A DNA stretch of 64,000 nt from Megaustenia siamemsis (Eukaryota > Mollusca > Gastropoda > Stylommatophora > Ariophantidae), in NCBI GenBank assembly GCA_032433765.1, contig JAVIAB010000008.1:45879106-45943105 (forward strand), in the 5' to 3' direction. The translations under genes were made by a program, and so were the position numbers. Under the pieces are notes generated by a model. That model did no database searches and was not told the DNA's origin. It was given only the letters and a program-made list of their open reading frames with translations. This document shows, piece after piece, positions 33,151 to 46,650 of this stretch (the stretch's first letter is position 1; each line of letters opens with the position of its first letter).

Positions 33151-36020
33151 TAGACAATGGATCTTAGTACCCAGACACATAGATGGCTAGACAATGGATC
33201 TTAGTACCCAGACACATAGATGGCTAGACAATGGATCATAGTACCCAGACACATAGATGGCTAGACAATGGATCCTAGTACCCAGACACATAGATGGCTA
33301 GACAATGGATCCTAGTACCCAGACACATAGATGGCTAGACAATGGATCTTAGTACCCAGACACATAGATGGCTAGACAATGGATCTTAGTACCCAGACAC
33401 ATAGATGGCTAGACAATGGATCCTAGTACTCAGACACATAGTTGGCTAGACAATGGATCCTAGTACCCAGACACATAGTTGGCTAGACAATGGATCTTAG
33501 TAACCAGACACATAGATGGCTAGACAATGGATCTTAGTACCCAGACACATAGATGGCTATACAATGGATCTTAGTACCCAGACACATAGTTGGCTAGACA
33601 ATGGATCTTAGTACCCAGACACATAGATGGCTAGACAATGGATCTTAGTACCAAGACACATAGATGGCTAGACAATGGATCTTAGTACCCAGACACATAG
33701 ATGGCTAGACAATGGATCTTAGTACCCAGACACATAGATGGCTAGACAATGGATCTTAGTACCCAGACACATAGATGGCTAGACAATGGATCTTAGTACC
33801 AAGACACATAGATGGCTAGACAATGGATCTTAGTACCCAGACACATAGATGGCTAGACAATGGATCTTAGTACCCAGACACATAAATGGCTAGACAATGG
33901 ATCTTAGTACCCAGACACATAGATGGCTAGACAATGGATCTTAGTACCCAGACACATAGATGGCTAGACAATGGATCTTAGTTCCCAGACACATAGATGG
34001 CTAGACAATGGATCTTAGTACCCAGACACATAGATGGCTAGACAATGGATCTTAGTACCCAGACACATAGATGGCTAGACAATGGATCTTAGTACCCAGA
34101 CACATAGATGGCTAGACAATGGATCTTAGTACCCAGACACATAGATGGCTAGACAATGGATCTTAGTACCCAGACACATAAATGGCTAGACAATGGATCT
34201 TAGTACCCAGACACATAGATGGCTAGACAATGGATCTTAGTACCCAGACACATATATGGCTAGACAATGGATCTTAGTACCCAGACACATAGATGGCTAG
34301 ACAATGGATCTTAGTACCCAGAAACATAGATGGCTAGACAATGGATCCTACTACCCAGACACATAGATGGCTAGACAATGGATCCTACTACCCAGACACA
34401 TAGATGGCTAGACAATGGATCCTACTACCCAGACACATAGATGGCTAGACAATGGATCTTAGTACCCAGACACATAAATGGCTAGACAATGGATCCTAGT
34501 ACCCAGACACATAGATGGCTAGACAATGGATCTTAGTACCCAGACACATAGATGGCTAGACAATGGAACCTAGTACCCAGACACATAGATGGCTAGACAA
34601 TGGATCTTAGTACCCAGACACATAGATGGCTAGACAATGGATCTTAGTACCCAGACACATAGATGGCTAGACAATGGATCTTAGTACCCAGACACATAGA
34701 TGGCTAGACAATGGATCTTAGTACCCAGACATATTGATGGCTAGACAATGGATCTTAGTACCCAGACACATAGATGGCTAAACAATGGATCTTAGTACCC
34801 AGACACATAGATTGCTAGACAATGGATCTTAGTACCCAGACACATAGATGGCTAGACAATGGATCTTAGTACCCAGACACATAGATGGCTAGACAATGGA
34901 TCTTAGTACCCAGACACATAGATGGCTAGACAATGGATCTTAGTACCCAGACGCATAGATGGCTAGACAATGGATCCTACTACCCAGACACATAGATGGC
35001 TAGACAATGGATCTTAGTACCCAGACACATAGATGGCTAGACAATGGATCTTAGTACCCAGACACATAGATGGCTAGACAATGGATCTTAGTACCCAGAC
35101 ACATAGATGGCTAGACAATGGATCTTAGTACACAGACACATAGATGGCTAGACAATGGATCTTAGTACCCAGACACATAGATGGCTAGACAATGGATCTT
35201 AGTACTCAGACACATAGATGGCTAGACAATGGATCTTAGTACCCAGACACATAGATGGCTAGACAATGGATCTTAGTACCCAGACACATAGATGGCTAGA
35301 CAATGGATCTTAGTACCCAGACACATAGATGGCTAGACAATGGATCTTAGTTCCCAGACACATAGATGGCTAGACAATGGATCTTAGTACCCAGACACAT
35401 AGATGGCTAGACAATGGATCTTAGTACCCAGACACATAGATGGCTAGACAATGGATCTTAGTACCCAGACACATAGATGGCTAGACAATGGATCCTAGTA
35501 CCCAGACACATAGATGGCCAGACAATGGATCCTACTACCCAGTCACATAGATGGCCAGACAATGGATCCTACTACCCAGACACATGGCCAGACAATGGAT
35601 CCTACTACCAAGACACATAGATGGCCAGACAATGGATCCTACTACCCAGTCACATAGATGGCCAGACAATGGATCCTACGACCCAGACACATAGATGGCC
35701 AGACAATGGATCCTACTACCTAGACACATAGATGGCCAGACAATGGATCCTACTACCCAGACGCATAGATGGCTAGACAATGGATCCTACTACTCAGACA
35801 CATAGATGGCTAGACAATGGATTCTACTACCCAGACACATAGATGGCTAGACAATTGATCCTACTACCCAGACACATAGATGGCTAGACAATGGATCCTA
35901 CTACCCAGACACACAGATAGCTAGACAATGGATCCTACTACCCAGTCACATAGATGGCTAGACAATGGATCCTAGTACCCAGACACATAGATGGCTAGAC
36001 AATGGATCCTATCCTACTAC
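33150..36020. repeat. 37-bp satellite, about 77 units
   Basis: Unit GATGGCTAGACAATGGATCT then TAGTACCCAGACACATA. Variant classes occur in blocks: TTAGTA in most of the array, CCTACTA and GGCCAGAC towards the right end (35500-35960). A truncated unit lies near 35580. Confidence 0.96.
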
Positions 36021-36039
36021 CCAGACACCAAGGTAGGAT

Positions 36040-37320
36040 AAGGTCTTGAAGAAATCATTGATTCAGAAAGAAAAATTCAACTGCCTTTGGCTGTATTAGA
36101 ACCCTCGAGACCTGAGACTTCTAGACCTGGGTGAATCTCTACTTTAATATTCAATTTCCCATCATTAAATGTAATAAAAATGTCGGCTATAATTTCTTCA
36201 CCACCTCTTAAGGTGATCCGGAGTTCTTAAGGGAACTCTCAATTCTCCATCTGAAAATTCAACTTTCAATCAGAAATTCAATAAAAATATCAGCTATAAC
36301 TTCTTCTAATCAAACTTGAATGTACCACAACAGTATGATATAAGTTATGTTTCTGACATGAGCAAATTATCAAGACAACTAAAATAACAGTGATAAACAT
36401 ATGTGCAAAATGTGATGAGTTTTTAAACAAAACTCATCTAAAGTCAAAGCTGACATATGTGCAATGCCACAAGCTCAGTTCAGAATGGACAATATTTGCA
36501 GGACAAGGATTCCAAGTCTTGCATTGATTGACTATAAATACACATTTCATCACACAAAAAGGAACATCTCATTATAAATAAATACACATATTGTGCCTAA
36601 AAACATTGATTTCTTGTATATTTCTCTTAGTTCTTTAATAACTCATTTCAAATGGAGCATTTATTGTCATCTATTGTGAGTTGCATTATGTTCAAGTATT
36701 ACAATGTTATATTAGGTTAGCCCTGAGTAAATCTTCATTAATCTAGGGTAATTTAATTTGAGAAATGTAAGAGTAGATGAGCTAATTTTCTGGTAACTTC
36801 AAGATATTTCATTGAATAATTTAATAAGCCACTGAGAAGACCAAATGTGGAGAGTGAATTGTGAGAGTGAATTATAAGAGTGAATTATGAAAGCCAATAA
36901 AGAGATGCAGTAAGAAGAGTCAAAGAGGAGGTTGAATGTGGAAAGTAAATTTTGAGTCAATAAAGAGATTAAATTAGGAGAGTCAATATAGAGATTAAAT
37001 CTGGAGAGCCAATATAGATTAAATTTGGAGAGTCAATATAGAGATTGCATTTGGAGAGTCAATACAGAGATTAAATTTGGAAAGCCAAAAAAGGAGATTA
37101 AATATGAAAAGTAAATGAGGAGAGTCAATGAGGAGAATCAATAAGGAGAGTCATTGGTTTGATGACACTTTCATGCATTAACACTTCAACTCCAAACTAA
37201 TGTTCCATAAGATTTGAAAGAATATAAGGAGATATTATTATGACTCACTAATGGTTTTTAAATGCAATAAAAAACTGGATGTTTAAGATCAAAGGAAGGA
37301 GAACTGTTGATTGATCAAGT
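36040..37320. other. AT-rich region with a degenerate ~32-bp repeat
   Basis: The first 800 bp are unassigned. From about 36850 to 37150 there are decayed repeats of GGAGAGTCAATATAGAGATT-like units. No gene. Confidence 0.6.
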
Positions 37321-37329
37321 AAGCAAAAG

Positions 37330-38912
37330 GGAACGATGGACAGAATACATTAAAGATCTTTATCATGATGAACGAACAAAAGTAAATATGGAGATTGACC
37401 AGATAATGGAGAAAGACCAGAAATACTCAGAGAAGAAGTGGAAGATGCCTTGCACAATATGAAAGCAGGAAAAGCTCCTAGACCAGATAATGTAACTAAA
37501 AAAGAGATTGAAGCCATGGGTGATTTTGGAATAGAAATAATAACAAAAATATTGAATGATATCTACAACAGCGGATATATATACCAGACGACCTGCTCAA
37601 ATTAATATTCATAGCACTACCAAAGAAATCGGGTGCGACTGAATACGACGATCATCACACAATAAGCCTTATGAGTCACATGACTAAGATATTACTAAGA
37701 ATCATCATGCGAAGAGTGCGAAACAAAATCAGTCCAGAAATTAGCGATGAACAGTGTGGGTTTTGTTGGAGGTAAAGGAACGAGCAATGTCATATATATC
37801 ATAAGATCTTTAGTAGAAAGAGCTATAGAGGTGAAAACAGATCTATACCTATGTTTCATAGATTATACCAAGGCATTTGATAAAGCAAAGTACCAAGAAA
37901 TAATCATAATTTTAGAAAGCATAAACGTAGACAGCAAAGATCTAAGAATAATAAAGAACATGTACTGGCAACAAACAGCGGCCATAAGAACTGGAAACCA
38001 ATTGGGAATGTTTCAAGAAATAAAACAGGGTGTTAGACAAGGTTGTGTGCTGTTACCAGATTTGTTTAATATTTATAGTGAGATTATTTTATGATCCATA
38101 AGGGGCATGCCCGGAATAACAACCGGAGGTCATAATATAAATAATCTAAGGTATGCTGATGATACAGTCTTAATCGCTAGGAGTGAAAATGAGTTACAAG
38201 AAATGTTGGACATTATAGTGAAAGCAAGCAAAAATAAAGGACTCAGCCTTAATAGCAAAAAGACAGAGGTAATGGTAACAACAAAGAAAGAGACATCACC
38301 TCAGTGCAAAATAAAGACAAGTGGAACAGTATTAAAACAGGTAAATGAATTTAAATATTTGGGAACTTTGCTAACCTCAGACAGAAAATGCACAATAGAG
38401 GTGAGATACAGAATGGCTCACGTAAAAGCAGCTTTCCAAAAAATGAGGAAGATACTATGCAATCCATTGTTGACAATAGAAACAAGAAAAAGAATTCTAT
38501 GTAGATTTAGTCTTAATAGATGGATGTGAATCATGGACAATAGGATAACAGACAAGAAAATCACTGGAGTCTGTAGAAATGTGAGAATACCATGGATAGC
38601 TAAGAAGAGTAATGAAGTTGTTCTGAGAGAGGTCAAAGCAAAAAGGGAGCTAATTTCCATTATTAGGAAGAAACAATCATAATCATCATTTTTTGGCCAT
38701 GTAATGAGAAGAGAACTGGAGGATATTGTAACAACTGGAAAAATTGAGGGATGAAGAGATAGGGATGCAAAGAGAAAAAATAACAGACAGCTTAAGAGAA
38801 TGGCTTGGCAGAAGGTCAACAACAGAAATGATAAATAGCTGTCAGGATCGAAAGTTGTGGAGAGACATGATCACCTACGCCAGCAGGCCCGGTACTTGAT
38901 GCTGATGAATGA
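37330..38912 (+). mobile_element. LINE-B copy with most of the RT domain
   Basis: The best copy of LINE-B here. A decayed upstream part (37430-37745) encodes KAGKAP-PDNVTKKE and a PKKSG segment of the RT fingers. Then come an intact-looking frame with RT motifs A and B, a second frame with YADD, and a tail ending at GATCACCTACGCCAGCAGGC and a short GATGAT-rich 3' end. The first methionine of the frame at 37747 is not the gene's start. The copy is 5'-truncated or decayed, with stops at about 38092 and 38527. Clade uncertain; RTE-like is a guess. Confidence 0.88.
37747..38529 (+). pseudogene. LINE-B reverse transcriptase, disrupted
   Basis: The first frame (37747-38094) contains YLCFIDYTKAFDKAK, with the motif A Asp, and QGVRQGCVLLPDLFN (motif B). 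After a stop, the second frame (38107-38529) contains NLRYADDTVLIARS, with the catalytic Asp pair at 38152-38163, GLSLNSKKTEVM, and FKYLGTLLTSD of the thumb. All three RT carboxylates are present, but the frame is broken, so no full enzyme can be made. Confidence 0.9.
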
Positions 38913-39289
38913 TACTTTTATGTTGTGTAACATTACACCTTTATTTTGATGTCATGTTTCACATATTTTTATTACAAAGACAACTTAAAGAGAATTGGTG
39001 ACATTAAGTAGTTTACAATTTCAAGATAGACAACTCTGGACCAAGTCAGCTAAAGTTTTATTGAACTTAAAGAGTTAAAGAGGTGATCTGTTTTTGAATG
39101 AATGAAAATTTAGTGCATATAAAAACATAGGACTTGGGAGATGGAAGGAATGTAAGATTGAATCACTGCCTATAGATCATTACAATTATTCATACTACAT
39201 CTTACAAGAACTTTACATAATAATTAAGACAAATGTAGGATTTTTATCAACTTCAAGATTCGAAATATATATATATAAAATAAAAAAGT

Positions 39290-39530
39290 AAAGAGCTCCG
39301 TCACATCAAGTTGCGTATAAGGAATATGGTGTTAGTGCCCATAATTTTTATAGACCTTTGGCATATGTTTTTTGGGATAATGTGGTCATGCCCATTCCAC
39401 TTTACTTTCCAAGAAAAAAATCTGGTACCTATTTACGGCTGGGTGAACCTGGAAGTTGTCAATCAGCATCAAACCCGACCTCTTGTCCTTTGTAGTCCAG
39501 TTCACTAACTATTGTGTTATCGTGGCTGTA
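39290..39530 (-). mobile_element. SINE-1 copy
   Basis: Minus-strand SINE-1 with decayed head (TAGTTAGTGAACTGGACTAC), B-box region, body (TTGGAAAGTAAAGTGGAATG) and 3' end (ACTTGATGTGACGGAGCTC). It is flanked by AAATATATATA-like text on both sides. Confidence 0.8.
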
Positions 39531-39547
39531 AATATATATACAGATTA

Positions 39548-39808
39548 ACATAAAATAGTAAATAGCCCCATTACGCCACATGACATATAGGGAATATGTT
39601 GTTAGTACCCATATTTTATAGGGACCTTCAGCACATTATTTTTGGGGTAATGTTTTTAGTATTACATCCATGCCGCTTTAATTTCCCAGAAAAAAAAATA
39701 ATTTACACACTTAAGGTTGTGTGAACCTGGAAGCTGTCAATCAGGATCGAACCCGATTTCTTACACTTACTTCTCCAGTTCACTAACATCTGAACTATCA
39801 CAACCGAT
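39548..39808 (-). mobile_element. SINE-1 copy, older
   Basis: A second minus-strand SINE-1 right after the first. It keeps GGGTTCGATCCTG, the GTGAACTGGAGAAG head part and the ATGTGGCGTAATGGGGCTA 3' end, with more substitutions. Confidence 0.75.
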
Positions 39809-39809
39809 A

Positions 39810-40585
39810 GATTTATATTATTATATAGATTACTCTTAGAGAATTGTTTTTCTACAAAGGGATAGTTCCAGATAAATGAGAGAGGAAGACCTAGAAAAAG
39901 GTTGATGAAAGATATCACAGATGAACAGGGATTGATTACTGCAGATGCTGGACATCTTGTGTAGAAAAGAAAAACTTCAGAATAGCTGTCAAGGAAGCCA
40001 AGTTCCAATGAGGACAAACTAGAAGACAGTGATGAGAAAGAGATTGGTGTTTTATAAATATAAAGACAGCTACCAATTAGTTGCATTAAAGGTATCAAGT
40101 ATCAGTTTTCTTTGGGATTTTTGTTCACCAATAGGTAAAAATAAAATGAAGACTATCTCAACATTTGCAAATAAATTAAATTAGACTATCTTAATGCTTG
40201 CAAAAATTAAGTTGTGACTGTCTTAACAAAAAAAGAATAAGTTAATTTTAATTTTCTAAACATAAAAAAAAAAAATTAATGTTCTCTTAACTGAAAAAAA
40301 AAGAAATTAATTAATAATCATTGTAACAAAATTATCTCTTAATATTTAAGAATATGAAATTAACATTCTTTTGTCACAGCAATAAACATAATTAACATTA
40401 CCATAATATTACAAAAAAATTAAGTTCTGTTTTAGTTTTAGCATTTGGGGAAAAAAAATTAAAATGAACTACCTTGACTCTGGTATAAACTTTTCACTGA
40501 CTCTGCTCTGTCCATCAAGATAGAAAGTTTGATGGGAGTTTAAAAAAATAGAAGCTAAATACTAAAATGGGTGTATAAACAACAG
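39810..40585. other. AT-rich unassigned region
   Basis: No gene. Several oligo(A) runs. A minus-strand frame at 39703-40098 partly overlaps the SINE and is not credible as a gene. Confidence 0.5.
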
Positions 40586-40589
40586 CGGG

Positions 40590-40764
40590 CATCAGCTCCC
40601 AACGCCGAGGTTGAGAGACTTGCCCAGAGCAGGGACGTGTAGTGAGATGAAATGTAGATACTGTGCAAAGTCTGACGCTTCATAGCAATGATCACCATAC
40701 ATGTAAAGTTTAGGAATTCTACCTATGTGCTGTCATTGGGTCAAAAGAACAATAGATAGATAGA
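40590..40764 (+). mobile_element. decayed retroelement with the (GATA)n tail
   Basis: Ends in TCAAAAGAACAATAGATAGA, the same 3' tail as the elements at 42601-42644, 46651-46700, 50518-50565 and 57510-57552. The body is not assigned. Confidence 0.5.
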
Positions 40765-41127
40765 AACTGGGTGTGTAAACAAGAAAAACAAAGAGTTTAA
40801 CACATTAATGGATATCAGTGAGTGAGGTATTCTGTAGCATGAAGAGTTACGGTTGCTTTTCTCACGATCAAAATGTACCCTGTTCAAACCACATTTGGAA
40901 CAACAAAGTTATTCCCAGTGATTTCTGATTTTAAGGTATAGGTGAGACAGAGTACTTACCCATAGAAGACACTTGATACAATTGTGCATGTAAAAGAAAT
41001 CTTGACAGTTTGAAAACAAAAAAACAAAAATAGGAAGCCATATTTTGCTGGTTGGGAAAAATGTTATAGAATAAAATCCTGCCATCTTCACAATAATTCA
41101 TTGACTCTGAAATTGCCTTTTTTTACT

Positions 41128-41475
41128 CAGAAGAATGTTGAAAGCTCCCTGGACAGCTAAAAAGACCAACAAGGAAATTCTCAAAGAGGCCAACACAAAA
41201 AGAGAGCTCCTATGAAACATCAGAAAGAAACAATCAGCATTTTTAGGTACATTATGGGAAGAAGAAAGTTGGAATATTTGGTTACAACTGGCAAAACCCA
41301 GGGAAAGAGAGATTGCGGATGACAAAGAGAGAAGATACTGGATAGCTTGGTGTCATGGCATGGAAAACAGTCAACAACAGAACTGATACGATGCACTGTG
41401 GATAGAAGATTGTGGAAGGACTACCGGTATGGCACCTACGCCAACAGGTATGGCACTTGACAATGATGATATTGC
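41128..41475 (+). pseudogene. LINE-B RT tail
   Basis: Encodes, with breaks, MLKAPWTAKKTNKEILKEAN, then a kinked LEYLVTTGKT region, and ends at CACCTACGCCAACAGGTATG then GACAATGATGATA. It matches the copy at 55841-56190. Confidence 0.75.
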
Positions 41476-41797
41476 CTTGGGGCAATCTTCACTATGGAGA
41501 TAGGCATTATGCTAAGATCTACCTTTGTTATCAAGAAAGAGATCAGAACATTAACAGAAACACATTTTTTTTAAAACACTAAATTTATGTACAATTGTCA
41601 TTTTTGTTTGTAGGTGTGTTTGCATAATGATGCTGACTCTTTTAGTTGTTCTTCATCCACCTATTGAAACCATTTTGCTACTATGAACAATTGAAAAAAC
41701 ACAAAATAAGATCAGACCATATGTTGTTATCAATTGAACTGAAAGTCTATGTTATTTATCACACCTTGAAGGGAGATAGCATAAGTCTTCTTTAAGA

Positions 41798-42115
41798 TTG
41801 GGGGAAAATGTGGGGAGTGAGGATTAGGGGAAAATGTGGGGGTGAGGATTAGGGGAAAATGTGGGGAGTGAGGATTAGGGGAAAATGTGGGGAGTGAGGA
41901 TTAGGGGAGAATGTGGGGGTGAAGATTAGGGGAAAATGTGGGGGTGAGGATTAGGGGAAAATGTGGGGGTGAGGATTAGGGAAAATGTGGAGTGAGGATT
42001 AGGGGAAAATGTGGGGGTGAGGATTAGGGGAAAATGTGGGGGTGAGGATTAGGTGAAAATGTGGGGAGTGAGGATTAGGGGAAAATGTGGGGAGTGAGGA
42101 TTAGGGGAAAATGTG
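41798..42115. repeat. 25/26-bp minisatellite, about 13 units
   Basis: Unit GAGGATTAGGGGAAAATGTG plus GGGGT or GGGAGT. Confidence 0.93.
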
Positions 42116-42189
42116 AGAACTTGGATTTGAACTATGCAAGAGCTATATATAGGAATATAAAGGAGTTTATGACAGTAGTGGTGGCAGAT

Positions 42190-42644
42190 TATATTATAGT
42201 TGGGATTATAGGAAAATTTGCCAGGTTGTAGTTGATGACGAATTACGAATTCAAAACAAACGAGGAAATTAGAGAAATCGCCAATCAACCACTAATATCT
42301 TCAGTAATAAAGAAAAGACGATGGTCATACGTTGGACATGTGATGAGAAGAGATAATAATCGAATAGCAAAGCAAGCCCTCATATGGGAAACAACAGGTA
42401 AAAGAAAAAGAGGAAGACCCAGGGAGACACTGAGAAGAACATTGATGAGAGAGGCAAGAGCAGCAGGAATCGGCTCCCTCAATGAGATAGAACTGCTTGC
42501 ACAGAACAGAGACAGATGGCGAGATTTGATAAAATATCTTTAAAAGAAAACTGCTAGAACAAAAATTCATATAGGAGAAGGTGTATCTTGGTCTACGCCC
42601 TATGGGCCGGTTACGGCTCGAAAGGTCAATAGATAGATAGATAG
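42190..42644 (+). mobile_element. LINE 3' end (RT tail + (GATA)n tail)
   Basis: An open frame (42232-42543) encodes a clean post-RT tail: RRWSYVGHVMRRDNNRIAKQ, then GKRKRGRPRETLRRTLMREA, then LAQNRDRWRDLIKYL and a stop. About 100 bp later the element ends in ACGGCTCGAAAGGTCAATAG and GATA repeats. The frame is uninterrupted, so this is probably a fairly young, strongly 5'-truncated insertion. Its last ~45 bp match the SINE-2 tail. Confidence 0.85.
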
Positions 42645-43190
42645 TTGATGACTATAAGACAGAGAGGAATAGAAAATATTTGATAGATTTCAGTTGATTC
42701 ATATTTAACAGAAAACACATGAAATAGGTGCTATAATAAATTAGTATAATATCAATTGAAATATAATTTTAAATGTTCATTTTCTGGATTATATTAATGA
42801 ACTTCTTTTAAAATAATATTCATACAATGAAAATGATCTGAATGTCATAATGACTTTTGCATCTCACATAAAGCAAAACAAATAAATTAATTAATGAAAT
42901 AATTAAAGAAATATCACTGATAAAAGAATATTCATTTGTATAGCATGACACTAACACAAGATCTATAACATTACAACCATTACAAAATAAAATACATGAC
43001 TAAAGCTGCCATTCATACGTAAACAAAGATAACATACAGAAAACTCTTAAGTAATTGTTGACACATACATTTTACTTAAAATGTGAACCACAATTTCTAA
43101 TAAATAAAATGTTTGTTTGTCGTTTCTAAACTGAAAAACCAAAATTAAATGTTGCGTTTATGTATATATAAATGTATAGGCTCCATTCAC
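42645..43190. other. AT-rich unassigned region
   Basis: No gene or repeat recognised. Confidence 0.5.
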
Positions 43191-43193
43191 GTA

Positions 43194-43456
43194 TTAACTT
43201 TTTCCATACTTTTTGACGATTTCGGTCATATACATTTCGCCATACAGTGCGTCACTCTCAGTTTGATTAGTGTAAACTGTCATCAAACCATATTCTTTTT
43301 ACATGTCTTGTATCATCTTGGCATTGGTGAAATATAATTCCTTGTTTAATTATCTAAAAATGCATATATAATATGTTAAGGGTAAAACATGAGAAATGTT
43401 GCCTCTGAAATCTCTACCACTAAATTGGCAATAACCATCCGCACTGAAAAAGTAAA
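43194..43456. mobile_element. TTAA-type MITE, decayed copy
   Basis: Starts TTAACTTTTTCCATAC, and internal text (CAGTGCGTCACTCTCAGTTTG, GTCATCAAACCATATTC) matches the better copies at 51334 and 52719. The right end, GAAAAAGTAAAAG, has lost the TTAA. Confidence 0.7.
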
Positions 43457-43459
43457 AGT

Positions 43460-45395
43460 TTTTAGAGATGTGTTGTGAGTTTTCATATTCTTCAATGACA
43501 AACTTTATTGGAGATGTGGTCTGTCTTATGCCTACCCGCTCGACTTTCCCAGGAGAAAAAAAAATTCCTCTGGTACCCATTTTCATAGACTGGATGAACT
43601 CTGGTGCAGTTGAAAGCTATGAAAATTGTAAAAAAGGAAAAGCAAAAAATCATGTCATCACATTTTGCACAGAGATCACTTTGTGTAAATGTGTGATCTT
43701 TCATTCATCGGGTTTGAATTATACAGAAAATCTATTTTTGATGTGTTTTCATTTCCCATAATTAAAAAGCCTATTTTCTATTTATTGAGATATCAGCTCA
43801 CTATGATTCTATAAAATGGGGTTGCAACTTGAAAAAAGGTTAGAAACCAGTGTTGTAGAGGTTTTACTAGAATGACATTTGTTAATAAGGTTTTGTGTTG
43901 TTTGTGATTAAGATTGTGGTGAAAATAACCAAATTAATGGCTGGCAGGATAACTAATGATAAATGATCACTGAGGAGAGGTTATAACTAATGACAAGTGA
44001 TAACAAAGGATAAGTTATAAATAATGATAAGAGAATATCGCTGTACATCAATGGAGAATTTGACTGTGGCTTAATGATTCCAGTGAGGAAAGGTAAAGAA
44101 TCTTCTAAATATAATGTTGTAGAGGAGTGAAGCAATTACTTTGCTGCCCTAGAATTTGGAGGTGACGTGAATGGCTCAAGTTAGATAAGGTAAAAAAATG
44201 TACTGTAACAAATAATGTTATGCAGATATGGCATATAAACTTTACTATACTTGGCTGGAAAATTTAGAGGTAACAAGAATGGCTAAAATAAGAGTTGGTG
44301 TTAATTTGCAACATGAAGTAGATGAGGGTGACAAGACTTTAATAATATGAAAATGGAAACTGAGACATCCTTAAAATGATGAATTAAAAGTATAAAAGTT
44401 CTCAGCAGTTTCTTTTTTCCAAAGTGTTGTAGAAATTTGTTAAATGTATGAGTAATTATATGTCTTTATATAAAGAATATTGAAAAAAAAAATTGAGCAA
44501 AACGTGACAAAAATGAACTTTTTATAAACAATTTTGAAAAAAGCAAAAACAAACTGGATGCAGATAAACTCAATGGACAGCTGCTAAATACTTCTATCTA
44601 ATTTTCTTTGGTCTGATACTTAAATCAACCATCTTTATGTACACTTTTTGGTATCTTTAGATGGTTTAGGAGTTGATATTCTGATATACCTTGTATTGTG
44701 GTCACAGAAAATGGCAAGATGATTAACCCAATCTTATTTTATTCTTTTTCTTCAGAGTTCAGTTTCTTATATTCAATTTCCTATACTCAGAAAATTAAAT
44801 AGAGAGACAAGTCATCTTTATGAATTTAGTCCTTAGCAGGAGGTCATCATAAGTACTTCATAGTATGTCTGCAAATTATCTATCATGGGGCCATGACTAT
44901 ATTTTTAGAGATCTGTACAGCGCACATGTTTAAAGGCCATACTCTTGAATCTGTGGACTGCCTTGACATATATACTGTGGTGATGCAGTCATTTCTATTC
45001 CTTACCCTCAAATGACTAACTGATGAAAGAGGTTGTGCAGAAAGTGTTTTGTTCAGGGAACCAATGTCTCCTCCATGAAGTCTTGCAATAAAGTGACTGT
45101 AAAGATGGCCTATTGAAATACAATTAAAGGTAATAAAATAAAATTGAAGGTAATTTAATATAAATGAAAGTATGCATGTTCCAATGCAGTAACAGTTGAG
45201 CTAGTTCATTTAAATGAAAGTAATGGTGATTCTTGAAGTGAAAGTACAACTTATCAAGAATCAACAGAATTTAGTCTTCTAAAGTGAAGGTAACGGTAAT
45301 TTAGTGAAGGTAAATGTGATCCACTGAAGTAAGTTAACCAATTAAAGTGAAGGTAAACATAGACCAACATCATGTAAAATATTCTGCTTCTTCTT
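43460..45395. other. AT-rich unassigned region
   Basis: No gene recognised. A frame at 43468-43761 partly resembles decayed SINE-1 text (GACTTTCCCAGGAG). Loose repeats of TGAAGGTAA occur at 45130-45360. Confidence 0.45.
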
Positions 45396-45399
45396 TCCA

Positions 45400-45690
45400 C
45401 CCTCATTTGATTTTCAGCATCAAGGGGAGATATAATTTGTAATCTTTTGCTCTTCTGCTCACTCCTGCTGCTGTTATATTTCCTTGTGTTTCTAATATTC
45501 AGTCAATGCATCTTTTTCATGGTCGGCCCTCGGATCTTGTGTTATTGCAGTGTTTATTGCAGGCTCGTTGTGTTGTGTTTTGATCTTTCTGCTTTATCAA
45601 ATGGCCAAACCATTTTATCTATTGTTTCTTTATATATTCTAAGGCAGGGGTAATTACTAGCTTTTTTCACAGTTCTTCATTTCTGATCAA
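45400..45690 (-). pseudogene. LINE family D tail, second copy
   Basis: Shares CAGGCTCGTTGTGTTGTGTT, GGCCAAACCATTTTATCT and other stretches (plus-strand text) with 28470-28790. Frames are broken. Confidence 0.6.
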
Positions 45691-46340
45691 GTAATGTATG
45701 GAGATTTGAAATATTTTAGTCCTTACATTACAAAACTCTTACATTTGTGGGTAAGAAGGAAGGGCAGGGAAGACATTCAATGCTCTTTATTGCTATTAAA
45801 GCCCAGCAAGTCATGTATTAATTTTCTTACAATAGGACCAGACACAATGTGCTCATCTTAGAACAAGCCCACAAACTTCATGTCAAGAAGCAATATTACA
45901 ACCATCATGCTATCTTAATACTTTACTTTGAAGCAACAGCGTACTTAACAAAACAATGTTGTAAAGAAAATAGATTCAAAACATATAATATCATTGATAT
46001 GTATGAATATGTAGTTATGACTCCTACTGTAGCAAAGGTGGTGCAAGAGAACTGCAGTCAAAAAGAACAGGGTATAATGTAAAATATTAATTTATAAATG
46101 CTTGATACGCTTTGGCACAATGGACATTTTCCAACAACATAACCCAAATATGTAAAAAAAAATAACAAAACATAAACAAAGATATGAGAACAATAAACTT
46201 GCACAAATTTGGTGTAAATTGTGGTATTCTGTCAGTATTGAAATAAAAGTGATTTGGTTGTTGTATAAGGATCTTTTCTTACGTTGTCCTTTCATCATGC
46301 TTGTCCAGAATCAATAAATTGTCTCAATTTAAGTATGCCT
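45691..46340. other. unassigned region
   Basis: A plus-strand frame at 45849-46082 has no recognisable motif. No gene supported. Confidence 0.45.
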
Positions 46341-46344
46341 GTTT

Positions 46345-46510
46345 TCAATTCAGCATTTAATGCCTACCCTCAGCTAGATCTGTCTTTGACAAGTTCTTCC
46401 CATCAGCACTTAATGCCAACCCTCAGCTAGATCTATCTTTGACAGGTTCTTCCCACCAGCACTTAATGCCTACCCAAAGCTAGATCTGTCTTTCACAACC
46501 TATTCCCAGT
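46345..46510. repeat. ~58-bp tandem repeat, three units
   Basis: Units carry CAGCACTTAATGCCTACCC, AGCTAGATCTGTCTTTGACA and a TTCTTCCCA block. Confidence 0.88.
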
Positions 46511-46650
46511 TATATATTTTCATGTCCAGCATTTTCATGCAGTATTCACTGACATCTCTATTGTGAATAAATATTATTTCTTTGTTTCTTTCTTGACAAA
46601 AGTCAGTTCTGTTTGTAGGAGAACTTCAAAGAGCATAGTAAAGATAATCA

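Noticed and set aside
33150..36020. CRISPR array
   Set aside because: There are no distinct spacers: the 37-bp units are contiguous and nearly identical. The same applies to 1512-4333 and 12355-13035, and the context is eukaryotic.
41798..42115. Telomere-like repeat (TTAGGG inside each unit)
   Set aside because: TTAGGG appears once per 25/26-bp unit in GATTAGGGGAAAATG and is not tandem by itself.
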